Assembly (NCBI GenBank): GCA_022647615.1
Contig: JALCKZ010000001.1
Coordinates: 670,178 to 734,177 of the forward strand
Direction: 5' to 3'
Source of the DNA: Bacteroidales bacterium
Lineage (GTDB): Bacteria; Bacteroidota; Bacteroidia; Bacteroidales; UBA932
Length of the DNA: 64,000 nt
Below are positions 34,999 to 43,480 of the stretch, piece by piece. Under the pieces are notes generated by a model that was not told the DNA's origin, made no database searches, and saw only the letters and a program-made list of their open reading frames with translations. How positions within the stretch are numbered: position 1 is the first letter of the stretch; every line of letters begins with the position of its first letter. Made by a program: the position numbers and the translations under genes.

Positions 34999-36132
34999 AT
35001 GACCACATACTACATAGAACGTCCGTACTCTGTTGACTACGGGATGGTGGAGACTCTCTGGAGAATCCTTAATAATGATTCCCCTAAGGGCTGGCGTAAG
35101 CTATTGGGTATCTGCGTTAAAGAGCTTGATTTGCAGGATGTTCGGGAGTTACATTTGTATTATGCGAATTTTAACAAGAAGTATTACATTTCTAATGCGC
35201 TTGTAATTGCTACTCATGAAAGTACCAAAAAGCAAGATGCAATTTTCTTTAGCAATTATGACTCGGAGGAAGATTGGGGAAAAATCAAGAGTAATTGTGA
35301 AAGATGTTTTAGAAACCAAAAAATAAAAAAGAGCACTATCTCTAAAATTTACAATGTCGTATTTGTCCAACAATCAGGCGTTTCCACTATTAAGCAAGAT
35401 GACGGCGTTAAGATTAATATCATGTATATCGGCTGGAATAAAATAGTCGAATCATTCAAAGAGCTTATTGAGAAGTTCAACGCGGCAAATAAATCAGATG
35501 CCTTTGATTCAATCATTTTTAGTGAGAAAACTTTCATTGAAACTTACTCACCTTTTGATATCCCGATAGTTATTAATGCGACAAAGTGCGGTTTTGCTTT
35601 AATTGGAGGAACTGCTGTGCAATTTCTGGCTAGGATGTATAAAGTGAAAGAGAATAGAGAGCGTCCTAGAGATGATATTAATTTTATGTCAAAGGCTGAT
35701 AATAAGGGAATTGAAGAATTCAAAAAATATCTGTCGGGAGAAAAATTTTTGCCATTAGTAGAAGAGAATAATGGATTTCAGCTGGGCTATGCTAATAAAA
35801 AAGAGGGAGTTGAAGTTGATGCCTTGTTGACGTATGATCCTGGATTTGAGGGACAGACTGAGCGGGTGAATTTGACTACGGAAACGTATGATGAAATTTC
35901 CGTGCTATTTTGGAAACCTGTTTATCTTTTTAAAGCAAAGGTGCAGCGAATGTTAACTTCAGATTCTAGGCGCAATGAGGATGGTGCAGATTTGAAGACT
36001 TTGTATGATATAATTGAGAAGCGCGGAGAAAAGGCGGAACTGGAGAAGGAGCTTTCCGGGATGGATTTGTCTGCGGCGATGATAAAGTTGATAGGGGATT
36101 TGCTGAAAGAGGGAGAATCTCATAGGCTTTAA
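34999..36132 (+). CDS. Nucleotidyltransferase (AbiEii-like) fused to an inactive nuclease-like domain
   Basis: A 377-residue protein from the ATG at 34999. Residues 1-170 align by eye with the nuclease encoded just upstream: GMVETLWRILN and ELDLQDVRELHLYY match GMMDALVFSFM and KGLKIKDIAECELY. The place of the PD is NA, and the place of EAK is FSNY, so it is probably dead. Residues 190-377 look like an AbiEii-type nucleotidyltransferase: IGGTAVQFLARM, then RPRDDINFMS, then EVDALLTYD as the three acidic sites, and KAKVQRMLTSDSRRNEDGADLKTLYDI. The second acidic site is Asn in place of Asp. The end of the gene closes the island. Confidence 0.62.
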   Translation: MTTYYIERPYSVDYGMVETLWRILNNDSPKGWRKLLGICVKELDLQDVRELHLYYANFNKKYYISNALVIATHESTKKQDAIFFSNYDSEEDWGKIKSNCERCFRNQKIKKSTISKIYNVVFVQQSGVSTIKQDDGVKINIMYIGWNKIVESFKELIEKFNAANKSDAFDSIIFSEKTFIETYSPFDIPIVINATKCGFALIGGTAVQFLARMYKVKENRERPRDDINFMSKADNKGIEEFKKYLSGEKFLPLVEENNGFQLGYANKKEGVEVDALLTYDPGFEGQTERVNLTTETYDEISVLFWKPVYLFKAKVQRMLTSDSRRNEDGADLKTLYDIIEKRGEKAELEKELSGMDLSAAMIKLIGDLLKEGESHRL

Positions 36133-36324
36133 AAAATACAATCAATTAGTTTTTAGAGAGTTGCAGGGACGCGTTGGGCTTAAAAAGGCTCAACGGAGGC
36201 TTGCAATAATCATATTATCAAGCGATTAACGTTTTTATGGCCTATGAAAAATTTGGCGGATGGTGCTCGCCGCTGAGGCGGCTGCGCATTCTCGCATTAG
36301 CCTGTCCGGCTGGGGATGCTAGAG

Positions 36325-36446
36325 CAAATGCAAGATGTTTTGCGGCACGCCGCAAAACCCCTATAAAACTTAAAAGGCACCTGACAAGCAAGCTTGTGGT
36401 GCCTTTTGCGTTTTACAAGGTGTTGCAGAGCAACATCTTGCATTTG
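36325..36446. repeat. 15-bp inverted repeat flanking the tRNA-Ser terminator
   Basis: CAAATGCAAGATGTT at 36325-36339 pairs perfectly with AACATCTTGCATTTG at 36432-36446, 92 bp apart. Inside are two hairpins. One arm lies 5 nt from the tRNA-Ser 3' end. It could be a transcription signal, a REP-like repeat or an integration scar. Confidence 0.65.
36372..36407 (-). terminator. Terminator of tRNA-Ser
   Basis: On the minus strand AAAAGGCACC pairs with GGTGCCTTTT, with an inner ACAAG/CTTGT pair, and ends in T-rich DNA. It lies 44 nt past the tRNA 3' end. Confidence 0.75.
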
Positions 36447-36450
36447 TTCG

Positions 36451-36539
36451 CGGTGAGGGCGAGATTCGAACTCGCGGAACGGGAAACCCCGTTCGTCAGT
36501 TTAGCAAACTGGTGGATTCAGCCACTCTCCCACCTCACC
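36451..36539 (-). tRNA. tRNA-Ser (anticodon GCT)
   Basis: An 89-nt minus-strand tRNA with a long variable arm (GAACGGGG...CCCGTTC). Acceptor GGTGAGG pairs with CCTCACC. The anticodon loop TTGCTAA gives anticodon GCT, and the T arm carries GTTCGAA. CCA is not encoded. It reads AGC/AGU codons. It has a perfect promoter upstream (36579-36609). Confidence 0.96.
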
Positions 36540-36578
36540 GGAAGCCTAAGCTAAATTTCCTCTCTTTCAAAAGGAGTG

Positions 36579-36609
36579 CAAATATAATTGATTTCTGCGG
36601 TTAACCAAA
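36579..36609 (-). promoter_or_regulatory. Promoter of tRNA-Ser
   Basis: On the minus strand: TTTG (36609-36606), a 19-nt spacer, then TATATTTG (36586-36579). This is identical in form to the tRNA-Pro promoter. Confidence 0.85.
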
Positions 36610-36653
36610 ATTTAAGCCTCTGCCGGAGCAGCATTTGCTTAATAGTGTTGTGG

Positions 36654-37610
36654 TTACTTTGAAATGTTTTCTCTCATATCTGTATCTGCCTGAATGTTTT
36701 TCAGACGATAGTAATCCATTACTCCAATGTGACCTTTTTGGAATGCTTCTGCAATGGCCATTGGGATTTGTGCCTCAGCCTCAATGACTTTGGCGCGCGC
36801 CTCCTGAGCCTTCGCTTTCATCTCCTGTTCTAGAGCTACCGCCATTGCGCGTTTCTCCTCAGCTCTGGCCTGTGCAATGTTCTTATCTGCATTTGCCTGG
36901 TCTATCTGAAGGATGGCGCCGATATTTCTTCCAATGTCTATGTCTGCAATATCAATGGATAAAATTTCAAATGCTGTTCCTGCGTCAAGTCCCTTACCTA
37001 GAACGACTTTGGAAATACTGTCGGGATGCTCAAGAACTTTTTTATGACTGTCTGCAGCACCTACTGAAGAGATGATTCCCTCTCCAACTCTGGCAAGCAC
37101 CGTCTCTTCTCCTGCGCCTCCAACCAATTGTTTGATATTAGCGCGTACGGTTACTCTTGCTTTGGTAATCAGCTGAATACCATCTTTTGCAACTGCCGTT
37201 ACAGGAGGTGTATTTATAACTTTAGGATTTACAGACATTTGCACAGCTTCAAAAACATCACGTCCTGCAAGGTCAATTGCAGCAGCCATATTGAAGTCCA
37301 ATGAAATGTTTGCTTTATCTGCTGATATTAAAGCGTTTACAACATTAGGAACATTTCCCTTTGCAAGATAGTGAGCTTCCAGCTGATTGGCATCCAAATG
37401 CAATCCCGCCTTTGTTCCGGTAATCATTGCCATTACAATTGTTCCGGGAGGAACTTTTCTCCAGCGCATCAGAACCAGCTGAAGCAGAGATATTTTCACA
37501 CCGGAAATTAAGGCCTGGAACCAAAGTGTGATAGGGAAAAACCATAACAGGATAAGGAGTGCAACAAAAGCAACCATTATCCAAATAATCATTGTAGCAG
37601 GACCCATCAT
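36654..37610 (-). CDS. floA: Flotillin-like protein FloA
   Basis: FloA scaffolds membrane microdomains and affects the activity of membrane complexes. The 318-residue protein has an N-terminal hydrophobic hairpin (about 7-45) and the SPFH/PHB-like domain starting near [18 protein letters not shown] long C-terminal coiled coil rich in Ala/Glu follows ([20 protein letters not shown]...), ending with [15 protein letters not shown]. Length and order fit the UPF0365 family. The nfeD gene lies 22 nt upstream on the same strand; NfeD-FloA pairs are common. Confidence 0.94.
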   Translation of the reverse strand: MMGPATMIIWIMVAFVALLILLWFFPITLWFQALISGVKISLLQLVLMRWRKVPPGTIVMAMITGTKAGLHLDANQLEAHYLAKGNVPNVVNALISADKANISLDFNMAAAIDLAGRDVFEAVQMSVNPKVINTPPVTAVAKDGIQLITKARVTVRANIKQLVGGAGEETVLARVGEGIISSVGAADSHKKVLEHPDSISKVVLGKGLDAGTAFEILSIDIADIDIGRNIGAILQIDQANADKNIAQARAEEKRAMAVALEQEMKAKAQEARAKVIEAEAQIPMAIAEAFQKGHIGVMDYYRLKNIQADTDMRENISK

Positions 37611-37632
37611 AATATTTTTAGTTTAAAAATTT

Positions 37633-38115
37633 CTAATTGATTTTATCATCTTCAACCTCACGCACAAAAACTTTTGTGCCATCTATATCAGTGACTTCAA
37701 GCTCTTTACAAGCATCTATCAGCTGGCCTCTGGAGAATACTTCTATGTTATTCTCTCCTATTCTTGCCTGTCCTCCAGGGGCAAGACGTGTTAGAGAAAT
37801 ACCTTTAAGACCAACTTTGATTCCTTTCTTTCTTGGGTCTTCATCAACTTTTGCGTTGATGTTTGTTTGCAGGCTTGCTCTTTTCCACGTTTTTGAGCGC
37901 AGTAAAAGGAATAACAGCAAAAGGATTAGCGCAACATTAATTAGTATAATCCAAGTTCCCCATACGTGTCCAAAATGATACCATCCAAGGCAGCAAGAAG
38001 CCACCATTGCAGCAATGCCCAAAATGCCCGTCACACCAAATCCCGGAATGATTATTAATTCAGTAACTAATAAAATTACTCCTATGATAATCAGTGCAAT
38101 AATAAGTGCCCACAT
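37633..38115 (-). CDS. NfeD-like membrane protein
   Basis: A 160-residue membrane protein of the short NfeD type. Its N-terminal half has about three hydrophobic segments (IIALIIIGVILLVTELIIIPG, ...LGIAAMVASCCLGWYHFG..., ...IILINVALILLLLFLLL). The C-terminal half is a small OB-fold-like domain (KGISLTRLAPGGQARIGENN) found in NfeD proteins. Its partner floA follows after 22 nt, so the pair likely works in membrane microdomains. It lies 40 nt downstream of the PD40/SPOR gene and may be cotranscribed with it. Confidence 0.88.
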   Translation of the reverse strand: MWALIIALIIIGVILLVTELIIIPGFGVTGILGIAAMVASCCLGWYHFGHVWGTWIILINVALILLLLFLLLRSKTWKRASLQTNINAKVDEDPRKKGIKVGLKGISLTRLAPGGQARIGENNIEVFSRGQLIDACKELEVTDIDGTKVFVREVEDDKIN

Positions 38116-38155
38116 AGTGTTTAATGTTGATTTATTTTAACGCAATATAAAAAAA

Positions 38156-40135
38156 CTATTTGACTTTTTCCACAGAAATAGTTTTGTCGGAAATATTCTT
38201 AAGTTTATCTGCAAGTGAGTTTGCCTCTGCAAGTTTGGAGAACGGGCCTATTATAAAATTGCCCGCTATTTTTGCAATATCTTTCTGCGTGCTTTCCTTT
38301 AGGACTTTAAGAACATCTTCCGGCAGAGAGCTGTCGTATCCAGAAATTATAACGTTGTATGTAGCGGCAGACAATTTTTTCTCCATCGCTCTTGCCGCAT
38401 TTAAAGAGACAGACTCTCTGTTGTTTAGCGCAACTATTGAGGCAGAGCGAAATCCTATCTTTTTTATTCTCGACAGTGCCTTTAAAGCCTCTGGATATGA
38501 GTAGAATAGGCCGGCATTATAAAAATATTTGCCGCCTGATTTTTTTTCAAATACGGGGCTTATTCCTTTGAATGTTTTTAAGGTTGCAGGTTTGGCAAGC
38601 TGTAAAAATCTAACTTGATAAACTAAACCTTCCGGCACGTCTTCCGGTTGTCCCATTTGTGAAGCGCCTATCCTGAAAGTCAAGTCTTTTTCCGGTGCCG
38701 CTTTTTCTACTTTCATTGTTGGCGTCTCGCCTAAAGCGTTCTGTTCAAATATATTATCGCTGACGGCAACATTAAGTGAATCTTTTTTTGCAGAATTATT
38801 TGATGTGGTATCTGCTTGCTTTACAGGCGGAACAATCATTCCGTCGGATAGGAAATTTTCCTCTATTTTTTTCAGTGCCGCAGCCGCTTTGTTTGCTTTG
38901 TCCTGCAAGTCCAGAGTGTTGCGCTCTTCTTCAGTTATTTTTTGCGCAAGTGCTGTAAGAGAATCTGTTCTGCGGGCGGTAAGCAAAGAATCTGTTGAAC
39001 TTCCAATTCTGTTTTTTAGCGCCGCATATAGTTCCCTGTTTTTCTTCTGCCTTGCAATAGACTGGTTTATAGATTTTTGCAGGTTTCTGTATTGGATGCT
39101 GATGCGGGAATAATTTGCGGTAGCAGATTGTGTAACAGAGTCCGCCGGAGTTGCGGAAGAGCTGATGTCGGCAGTTTTTATTTTTTTGTTAATCCCGACA
39201 GCTGCTGCAGAATCTCTCTCTTCTTGTGTTTTTCCGCTCCTTAATTTTGATATTTCCAGCGCCTCCTCCGGAGTTGTCTGATGCTTAACGGGGAGCGGCT
39301 CAAATGCTAGAACATAAAGAGTAATTTTATCCGGCGCGTAGCTGCTTTTTGCCGGATTGTCTAAATTTCTTGTGGAGGCAAAAATTGAATATTTCCCGTC
39401 GGGAGTATTATAAAAGAACAAATCATCTGACGGGGATGAATAGGGGAAACCCATATTCTGCGCCATGCCCCAATCTCCTGTCTGCTCATCCCAGTCGCTC
39501 ACATACAGGTCATAACCGCCTGCGCCATAGTGGCCATTAGATGAGAAGTAGAGTTTTTTGCCATCCGGAGAGACATAGGGAAACAGTTCATTGCCGGAAG
39601 AGGTCACATTGTCATTTAGAACTTTTGGTGCGCTCCAAACATTATTGGCACCCTTCTTTGTCATGTAAATATTCCAGCTTCCGTTCTTGTCTGCTTTACT
39701 ATAGTAAAGCACGGAAGTGTTTGACGGAAAGTAAATTGTGTCCTTTCCGCCGCCTAGAGAGGCGGGAATCTCCACAAATGAACCCTCTTTTGAAAGTCCC
39801 GGATAATGCAGAAAAAAATCTTTTTTGCTGAAGGTGGATTTGGTGATGACCTTTGGCTCAGCTACATAATTCAGCAAAGCCTCCCCGTTATCACAAGTCA
39901 CAATTTTTGACTCCAGCCTTGCCCTGTCGGGAGCTGAAGATTCCATCTTTACAAGATTTTTATAGATGCCTTTTGCTCTGGAAAACTGATAGACGCGCAC
40001 CAGAGAATCTGCCGACGCCTCCAGCTTGTTCCCCTCCTCTTGCTGCTTATTTTGTGAAAACGCATGCCCGTATGAAAATAGCATTAACTGCAAAGAGGCC
40101 GCGGATATGATTAATAGGAATTTTATAGATTTCAT
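38156..40135 (-). CDS. Secreted PD40-repeat and SPOR-like domain protein
   Basis: A 659-residue protein from the ATG at 40135, chosen for its signal peptide (KSIKFLLIISAASLQLMLF...HAFSQ). Residues 120-300 hold beta-propeller PD40 repeats (SYVSPDGKKLYFSSNGHYGAGGYDLYVS-type pattern, with related repeats around it). A Ser/Lys/Gln-rich coiled region follows, then a C-terminal SPOR-like part with YQVRFLQLAKPATLKTFKG and KYFYNAGLFYSYPEALKAL. This layout is common in Bacteroidetes envelope proteins that bind peptidoglycan. The exact function is unknown. It is divergent from secDF and upstream of nfeD-floA. Confidence 0.75.
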   Translation of the reverse strand: MKSIKFLLIISAASLQLMLFSYGHAFSQNKQQEEGNKLEASADSLVRVYQFSRAKGIYKNLVKMESSAPDRARLESKIVTCDNGEALLNYVAEPKVITKSTFSKKDFFLHYPGLSKEGSFVEIPASLGGGKDTIYFPSNTSVLYYSKADKNGSWNIYMTKKGANNVWSAPKVLNDNVTSSGNELFPYVSPDGKKLYFSSNGHYGAGGYDLYVSDWDEQTGDWGMAQNMGFPYSSPSDDLFFYNTPDGKYSIFASTRNLDNPAKSSYAPDKITLYVLAFEPLPVKHQTTPEEALEISKLRSGKTQEERDSAAAVGINKKIKTADISSSATPADSVTQSATANYSRISIQYRNLQKSINQSIARQKKNRELYAALKNRIGSSTDSLLTARRTDSLTALAQKITEEERNTLDLQDKANKAAAALKKIEENFLSDGMIVPPVKQADTTSNNSAKKDSLNVAVSDNIFEQNALGETPTMKVEKAAPEKDLTFRIGASQMGQPEDVPEGLVYQVRFLQLAKPATLKTFKGISPVFEKKSGGKYFYNAGLFYSYPEALKALSRIKKIGFRSASIVALNNRESVSLNAARAMEKKLSAATYNVIISGYDSSLPEDVLKVLKESTQKDIAKIAGNFIIGPFSKLAEANSLADKLKNISDKTISVEKVK

Positions 40136-40196
40136 TTGAATGTGCCAAAACGCTGTAACAAAGGTAGGAAATACTTTATATTTTGAGAAAAAATTG

Positions 40197-40204
40197 TACA
40201 TTTG
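40197..40204 (+). promoter_or_regulatory. Probable -7 box of secDF
   Basis: TACATTTG matches TAnnTTTG, 26 nt before the secDF ATG. The -33 position is weak (TTTA near 40175). Confidence 0.45.
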
Positions 40205-40230
40205 CACCCTACTTTTAAAAACAATATCAC

Positions 40231-43200
40231 ATGCAAAGTAAAGGTGCCATTAGATTTGTGGCGATTTTAATAGCTCTGGCGTGCTTGTATCAACTATCAT
40301 TTACTTGGGCAACCAGACATCAGGAGAATAAGGCAAAAGATTTCGCAGAGGCTGCGGTTACAGCTATGAAGAAGACTCCGCAATATGCGGCAGTTGCTGA
40401 CATGGACAAGGCGTATTTCCTTGATTCACTGCGTAAAGAGAGGAACAGGTATTATATAGATTCCATTACCTCTCAGAAAGTATTTTTTGGCTTTACCTAC
40501 AAAGACGTAAAGGAGAAAGAGATTAACCTTGGATTGGATTTGAAGGGCGGTATGAACGTTATGCTTCAGGTTCAGTTGAAGGATTTGATTAGGGCTTTGT
40601 CAGATAACAACCAGTCACCGGAATTCCAGAAAGCCCTTGCTCTTGCAGAGAAAAATGAGGTTGTAAGTCATGCAGATTTCATTACGCTATTTGAGCAGGC
40701 TTGGAACCAGGTAGCTCCGGGCAAGAAACTATCCGCCATCTTTGGTACTTATGAGATGAAGGATAAGATTAAGCCGGAAACCACTAATGCTGAGGTTATT
40801 GCAGTAATCCGCACGGAATCTGAAAGTGCTATCGCAAACTCATTCAACGTTTTAAGAAGCCGTATAGACCGTTTTGGAGTAACATCTCCTAATATTCAAA
40901 GAATTGGCAACACCGGTAGAATTCTTGTAGAACTTCCCGGAGTTAAAGAGCCTGAGCGTGTTAGAAAACTGCTGCAGGGTACTGCCTCTTTGGAATTTTG
41001 GCCTACGTTTGAAAACAAAGAAGTTTACAGTTATTTGGAGCAGATTAATAATACCCTAAGAGATATTCTTGCAAATGTAAAAGTTGCAGATACTTCCAAA
41101 GTTGCTGCTTCAGCAGATAGTACAAAAGCAATTGGTGCAGCAGATACTACTAACAAAGCTATAAGCAGTTACAAAGAGCAATTGCTTGCTGCAGACTCAA
41201 CTTCAAATAAAGAGAATGTAAATTACGCAAAATCAAATCCGCTGTTCTCAGTTCTTCAGCCGAGCGCATATCAAGGTCAGCTTGCGCCGGGTCCTGTAAT
41301 TGGAAGAGCTCATTATAAGGATACTGCAAAGATTAATGCATATTTAAGATTGCCTCAGATTAAAGCAATTCTTCCTGCAGAACTTGTTCCAATGTGGACA
41401 GTTAAGGCAGATCCTCAGGATAAGAGCGGAACTATTTTTGACCTGATTGCAATTAAGAACGCTACCCGCGACGGTAAAGCACCTCTTGACGGAAGTGTTA
41501 TTACTGATGCAAATACAGCATATCAGACAAGCGGAGGTTCTCCTGACGTTGAAATGTCAATGAACCCGGAGGGTGCAAGAACATGGGCAAGACTAACAGC
41601 AGATAACTTGCAGAGAAGCGTTGCCATTGTGTTGGATGGAATGGTTTATTCATATCCTACTGTTCAAACTGAAATCACAGGCGGACGTTCTCAGATTACC
41701 GGAAACTTTACCGTAGAAGAGGCTCAGGACTTAGCTAATGTTTTGAAATCAGGTAAGTTGCCTGCTCCTGCAACAATTGTTCAGGAACAAGTTGTCGGAC
41801 CTTCTTTGGGTGCCGAGTCAATCAATGCAGGTTTGCTTTCATTCATTATCGCATTCTTGCTGGTATTGATTTACATGGTTTTGTTCTATCAGGGTGCGGG
41901 TCTTGCAGCTGATGCCGCATTGCTTACAAACGTTTTGTTCCTGATGGGAGCTTTGGTTTCATTCGGAGCGGTTTTGACATTGCCTGGTATTGCAGGTTTG
42001 GTATTGACAATGGGTATGGCGGTTGACGCCAACGTCATCATATATGAACGTATCAAGGAGGAGTTGCGAGCGGGCAAACAGTTACGGCTTGCAGTTCACG
42101 ACGGTTACAGCAATGCATATTCTGCAATCTTGGATGGTCAGATTACCACAATAATTGTAGGTATTGTTTTGTTCATCTTTGGTACCGGTCCGGTTCAAGG
42201 ATTTGCTACTACGTTGGTAATTGGTATCATTACATCCTTGCTGACTTCAATATTTGTTACAAGGTTGATTTTTGAATCACGTCTTGCACGTAATAAGAAC
42301 ATCACATTTGATAACAGTCTGACAAGAAACTTCTTAAAGAATACGCACGTTAACTTTGTTCATCTGCGTAAATATGCATACACTATTTCCGGAATTATAG
42401 TAGCCGTTGCACTTGCCTTCATTCTTACAAAAGGCTTCTCTTATGGAGTTGATTTCACAGGTGGTCGTACTTACGTTTTGAGATTTGACCAGGATGTTAC
42501 TGCTGAACAGGTCCGTGCAGCGGCAATGAAGGAATTCAATGAGAGCGTTGAGGTTAAGCAGTTTGGATCTGGCAGCCAGATGAAACTGACAACTAAGTAT
42601 AAGATTAAGAATAATTCTACAGAGGTTGACAAAGAGGTTGAGGCTAAATTATACAATGCATTAAAGGGCATGTACAAGAGCCAAATGTCTCTGGAAGAAT
42701 TTACAACTACGGTAGATAATCCTAACGGAATTGTAAGTTCTGATAAGGTTGGTCCTACCATTGCAAATGATATGAAGAGAAAGGGAGTTTTGGCCGTCAT
42801 CATATCACTGCTTGCAATCTTCTTATACATAGCGGTCCGCTTTAAGAACTGGTCTTGGGGCGCCGGCGGAGTTATAGCATTGGCGCATGACTCTATCCTT
42901 GTAATTGGCTTCTACTCAATATTCAGCGGAATTCTTCCATTCTCATTGGATGTTGACCAGACGTTTATTGCAGCAGTTTTGACAATCATCGGATATTCAA
43001 TCAATGATACCGTGGTTATCTTTGATAGAATCAGGGAGTACAGAAGATTATATCCAAAGAGACTTTTGAGAGATAATGTAAACGGAGCCGTAAACAGCAC
43101 ATTGTCAAGAACAATCAATACATCAGGAACAACGCTTGTCGTTTTGATTGCAATTGCAATATTTGGAGGCGAGGTTATCCGCGGATTCTCTTGCGCTCTT

Positions 43201-43395
43201 TCACTTGGAGTTATAGTTGGTACATATTCTTCTATCTTTATCGCAACTCCTATCATGTATGATTTGAACATGAAGAAAGAGAAAGAGAAAGAGGAGAAGG
43301 AAGAGGAGAAAAATCAGGGCGGCAAGAAGGGAAAGAAACAGATTCCTGCAGCTGCTCCTGAAGCACAACCTGCCACACCAGAGGTTAAAGCCTAA
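40231..43395 (+). CDS. secDF: Fused protein-export membrane protein SecDF
   Basis: SecDF uses the proton gradient to help pull exported proteins across the membrane after SecYEG/SecA. The 1054-residue fusion has the SecD part first: one transmembrane segment, GLDLKGGMNVML, and a large periplasmic P1 domain. Then come TM2-6 with MGMAVDANVIIYERIKEEL, followed by the SecF part with YSINDTVVIFDRIREYRR. Residues 270-330 hold a low-complexity Ser/Ala/Asp/Lys insertion (KVADTSKVAASADSTKAIG...). The end is rich in Lys/Glu (KKEKEKEEKEEEKNQ) and cytoplasmic. A strong terminator follows at 43414-43448. Confidence 0.96.
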   Translation: MQSKGAIRFVAILIALACLYQLSFTWATRHQENKAKDFAEAAVTAMKKTPQYAAVADMDKAYFLDSLRKERNRYYIDSITSQKVFFGFTYKDVKEKEINLGLDLKGGMNVMLQVQLKDLIRALSDNNQSPEFQKALALAEKNEVVSHADFITLFEQAWNQVAPGKKLSAIFGTYEMKDKIKPETTNAEVIAVIRTESESAIANSFNVLRSRIDRFGVTSPNIQRIGNTGRILVELPGVKEPERVRKLLQGTASLEFWPTFENKEVYSYLEQINNTLRDILANVKVADTSKVAASADSTKAIGAADTTNKAISSYKEQLLAADSTSNKENVNYAKSNPLFSVLQPSAYQGQLAPGPVIGRAHYKDTAKINAYLRLPQIKAILPAELVPMWTVKADPQDKSGTIFDLIAIKNATRDGKAPLDGSVITDANTAYQTSGGSPDVEMSMNPEGARTWARLTADNLQRSVAIVLDGMVYSYPTVQTEITGGRSQITGNFTVEEAQDLANVLKSGKLPAPATIVQEQVVGPSLGAESINAGLLSFIIAFLLVLIYMVLFYQGAGLAADAALLTNVLFLMGALVSFGAVLTLPGIAGLVLTMGMAVDANVIIYERIKEELRAGKQLRLAVHDGYSNAYSAILDGQITTIIVGIVLFIFGTGPVQGFATTLVIGIITSLLTSIFVTRLIFESRLARNKNITFDNSLTRNFLKNTHVNFVHLRKYAYTISGIIVAVALAFILTKGFSYGVDFTGGRTYVLRFDQDVTAEQVRAAAMKEFNESVEVKQFGSGSQMKLTTKYKIKNNSTEVDKEVEAKLYNALKGMYKSQMSLEEFTTTVDNPNGIVSSDKVGPTIANDMKRKGVLAVIISLLAIFLYIAVRFKNWSWGAGGVIALAHDSILVIGFYSIFSGILPFSLDVDQTFIAAVLTIIGYSINDTVVIFDRIREYRRLYPKRLLRDNVNGAVNSTLSRTINTSGTTLVVLIAIAIFGGEVIRGFSCALSLGVIVGTYSSIFIATPIMYDLNMKKEKEKEEKEEEKNQGGKKGKKQIPAAAPEAQPATPEVKA

Positions 43396-43413
43396 GTGTT
43401 AAAATAATGATAC

Positions 43414-43448
43414 AAAAAGAGCGGTCAGTTTATGGCCGCTTTTTTTTG
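43414..43448 (+). terminator. Terminator of secDF
   Basis: AGCGGTCA pairs with TGGCCGCT (one G-T pair), followed by eight T. It lies 19 nt past the secDF stop. Confidence 0.86.
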
Positions 43449-43480
43449 TTAAATTTGCTAAATCTTAATTGAGAAAATTC

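Larger units (their letters stand above)
36133..36450. other. Intergenic region with nested hairpins between the island and tRNA-Ser
   Basis: A hairpin from the GTTGGGC...GCTCAAC pair lies at about 36172-36196, inside a TTGCA...TGCAA pair. A 15-bp perfect inverted repeat follows (36325-36339 and 36432-36446), enclosing TTTTGCGGCACGCCGCAAAA and the tRNA terminator. I see no gene. A reading frame at 36237-36554 only crosses these repeats and the tRNA. Confidence 0.55.

Noticed and set aside
36250..36345. Third copy of the A2/B element
   Set aside because: CGCATTAGCCTGTCC...GATGCTAG resembles the core only loosely, and the key blocks CGTGTGTTTGAGC and AAGCCGTAG are missing.
36237..36554. Plus-strand reading frame of 105 codons
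   Set aside because: It crosses nested inverted repeats and the antisense of tRNA-Ser; no protein-like pattern.
38160..40110. Several plus-strand frames across the PD40/SPOR gene
   Set aside because: They are antisense shadows of a minus-strand gene with a signal peptide and recognisable domains.
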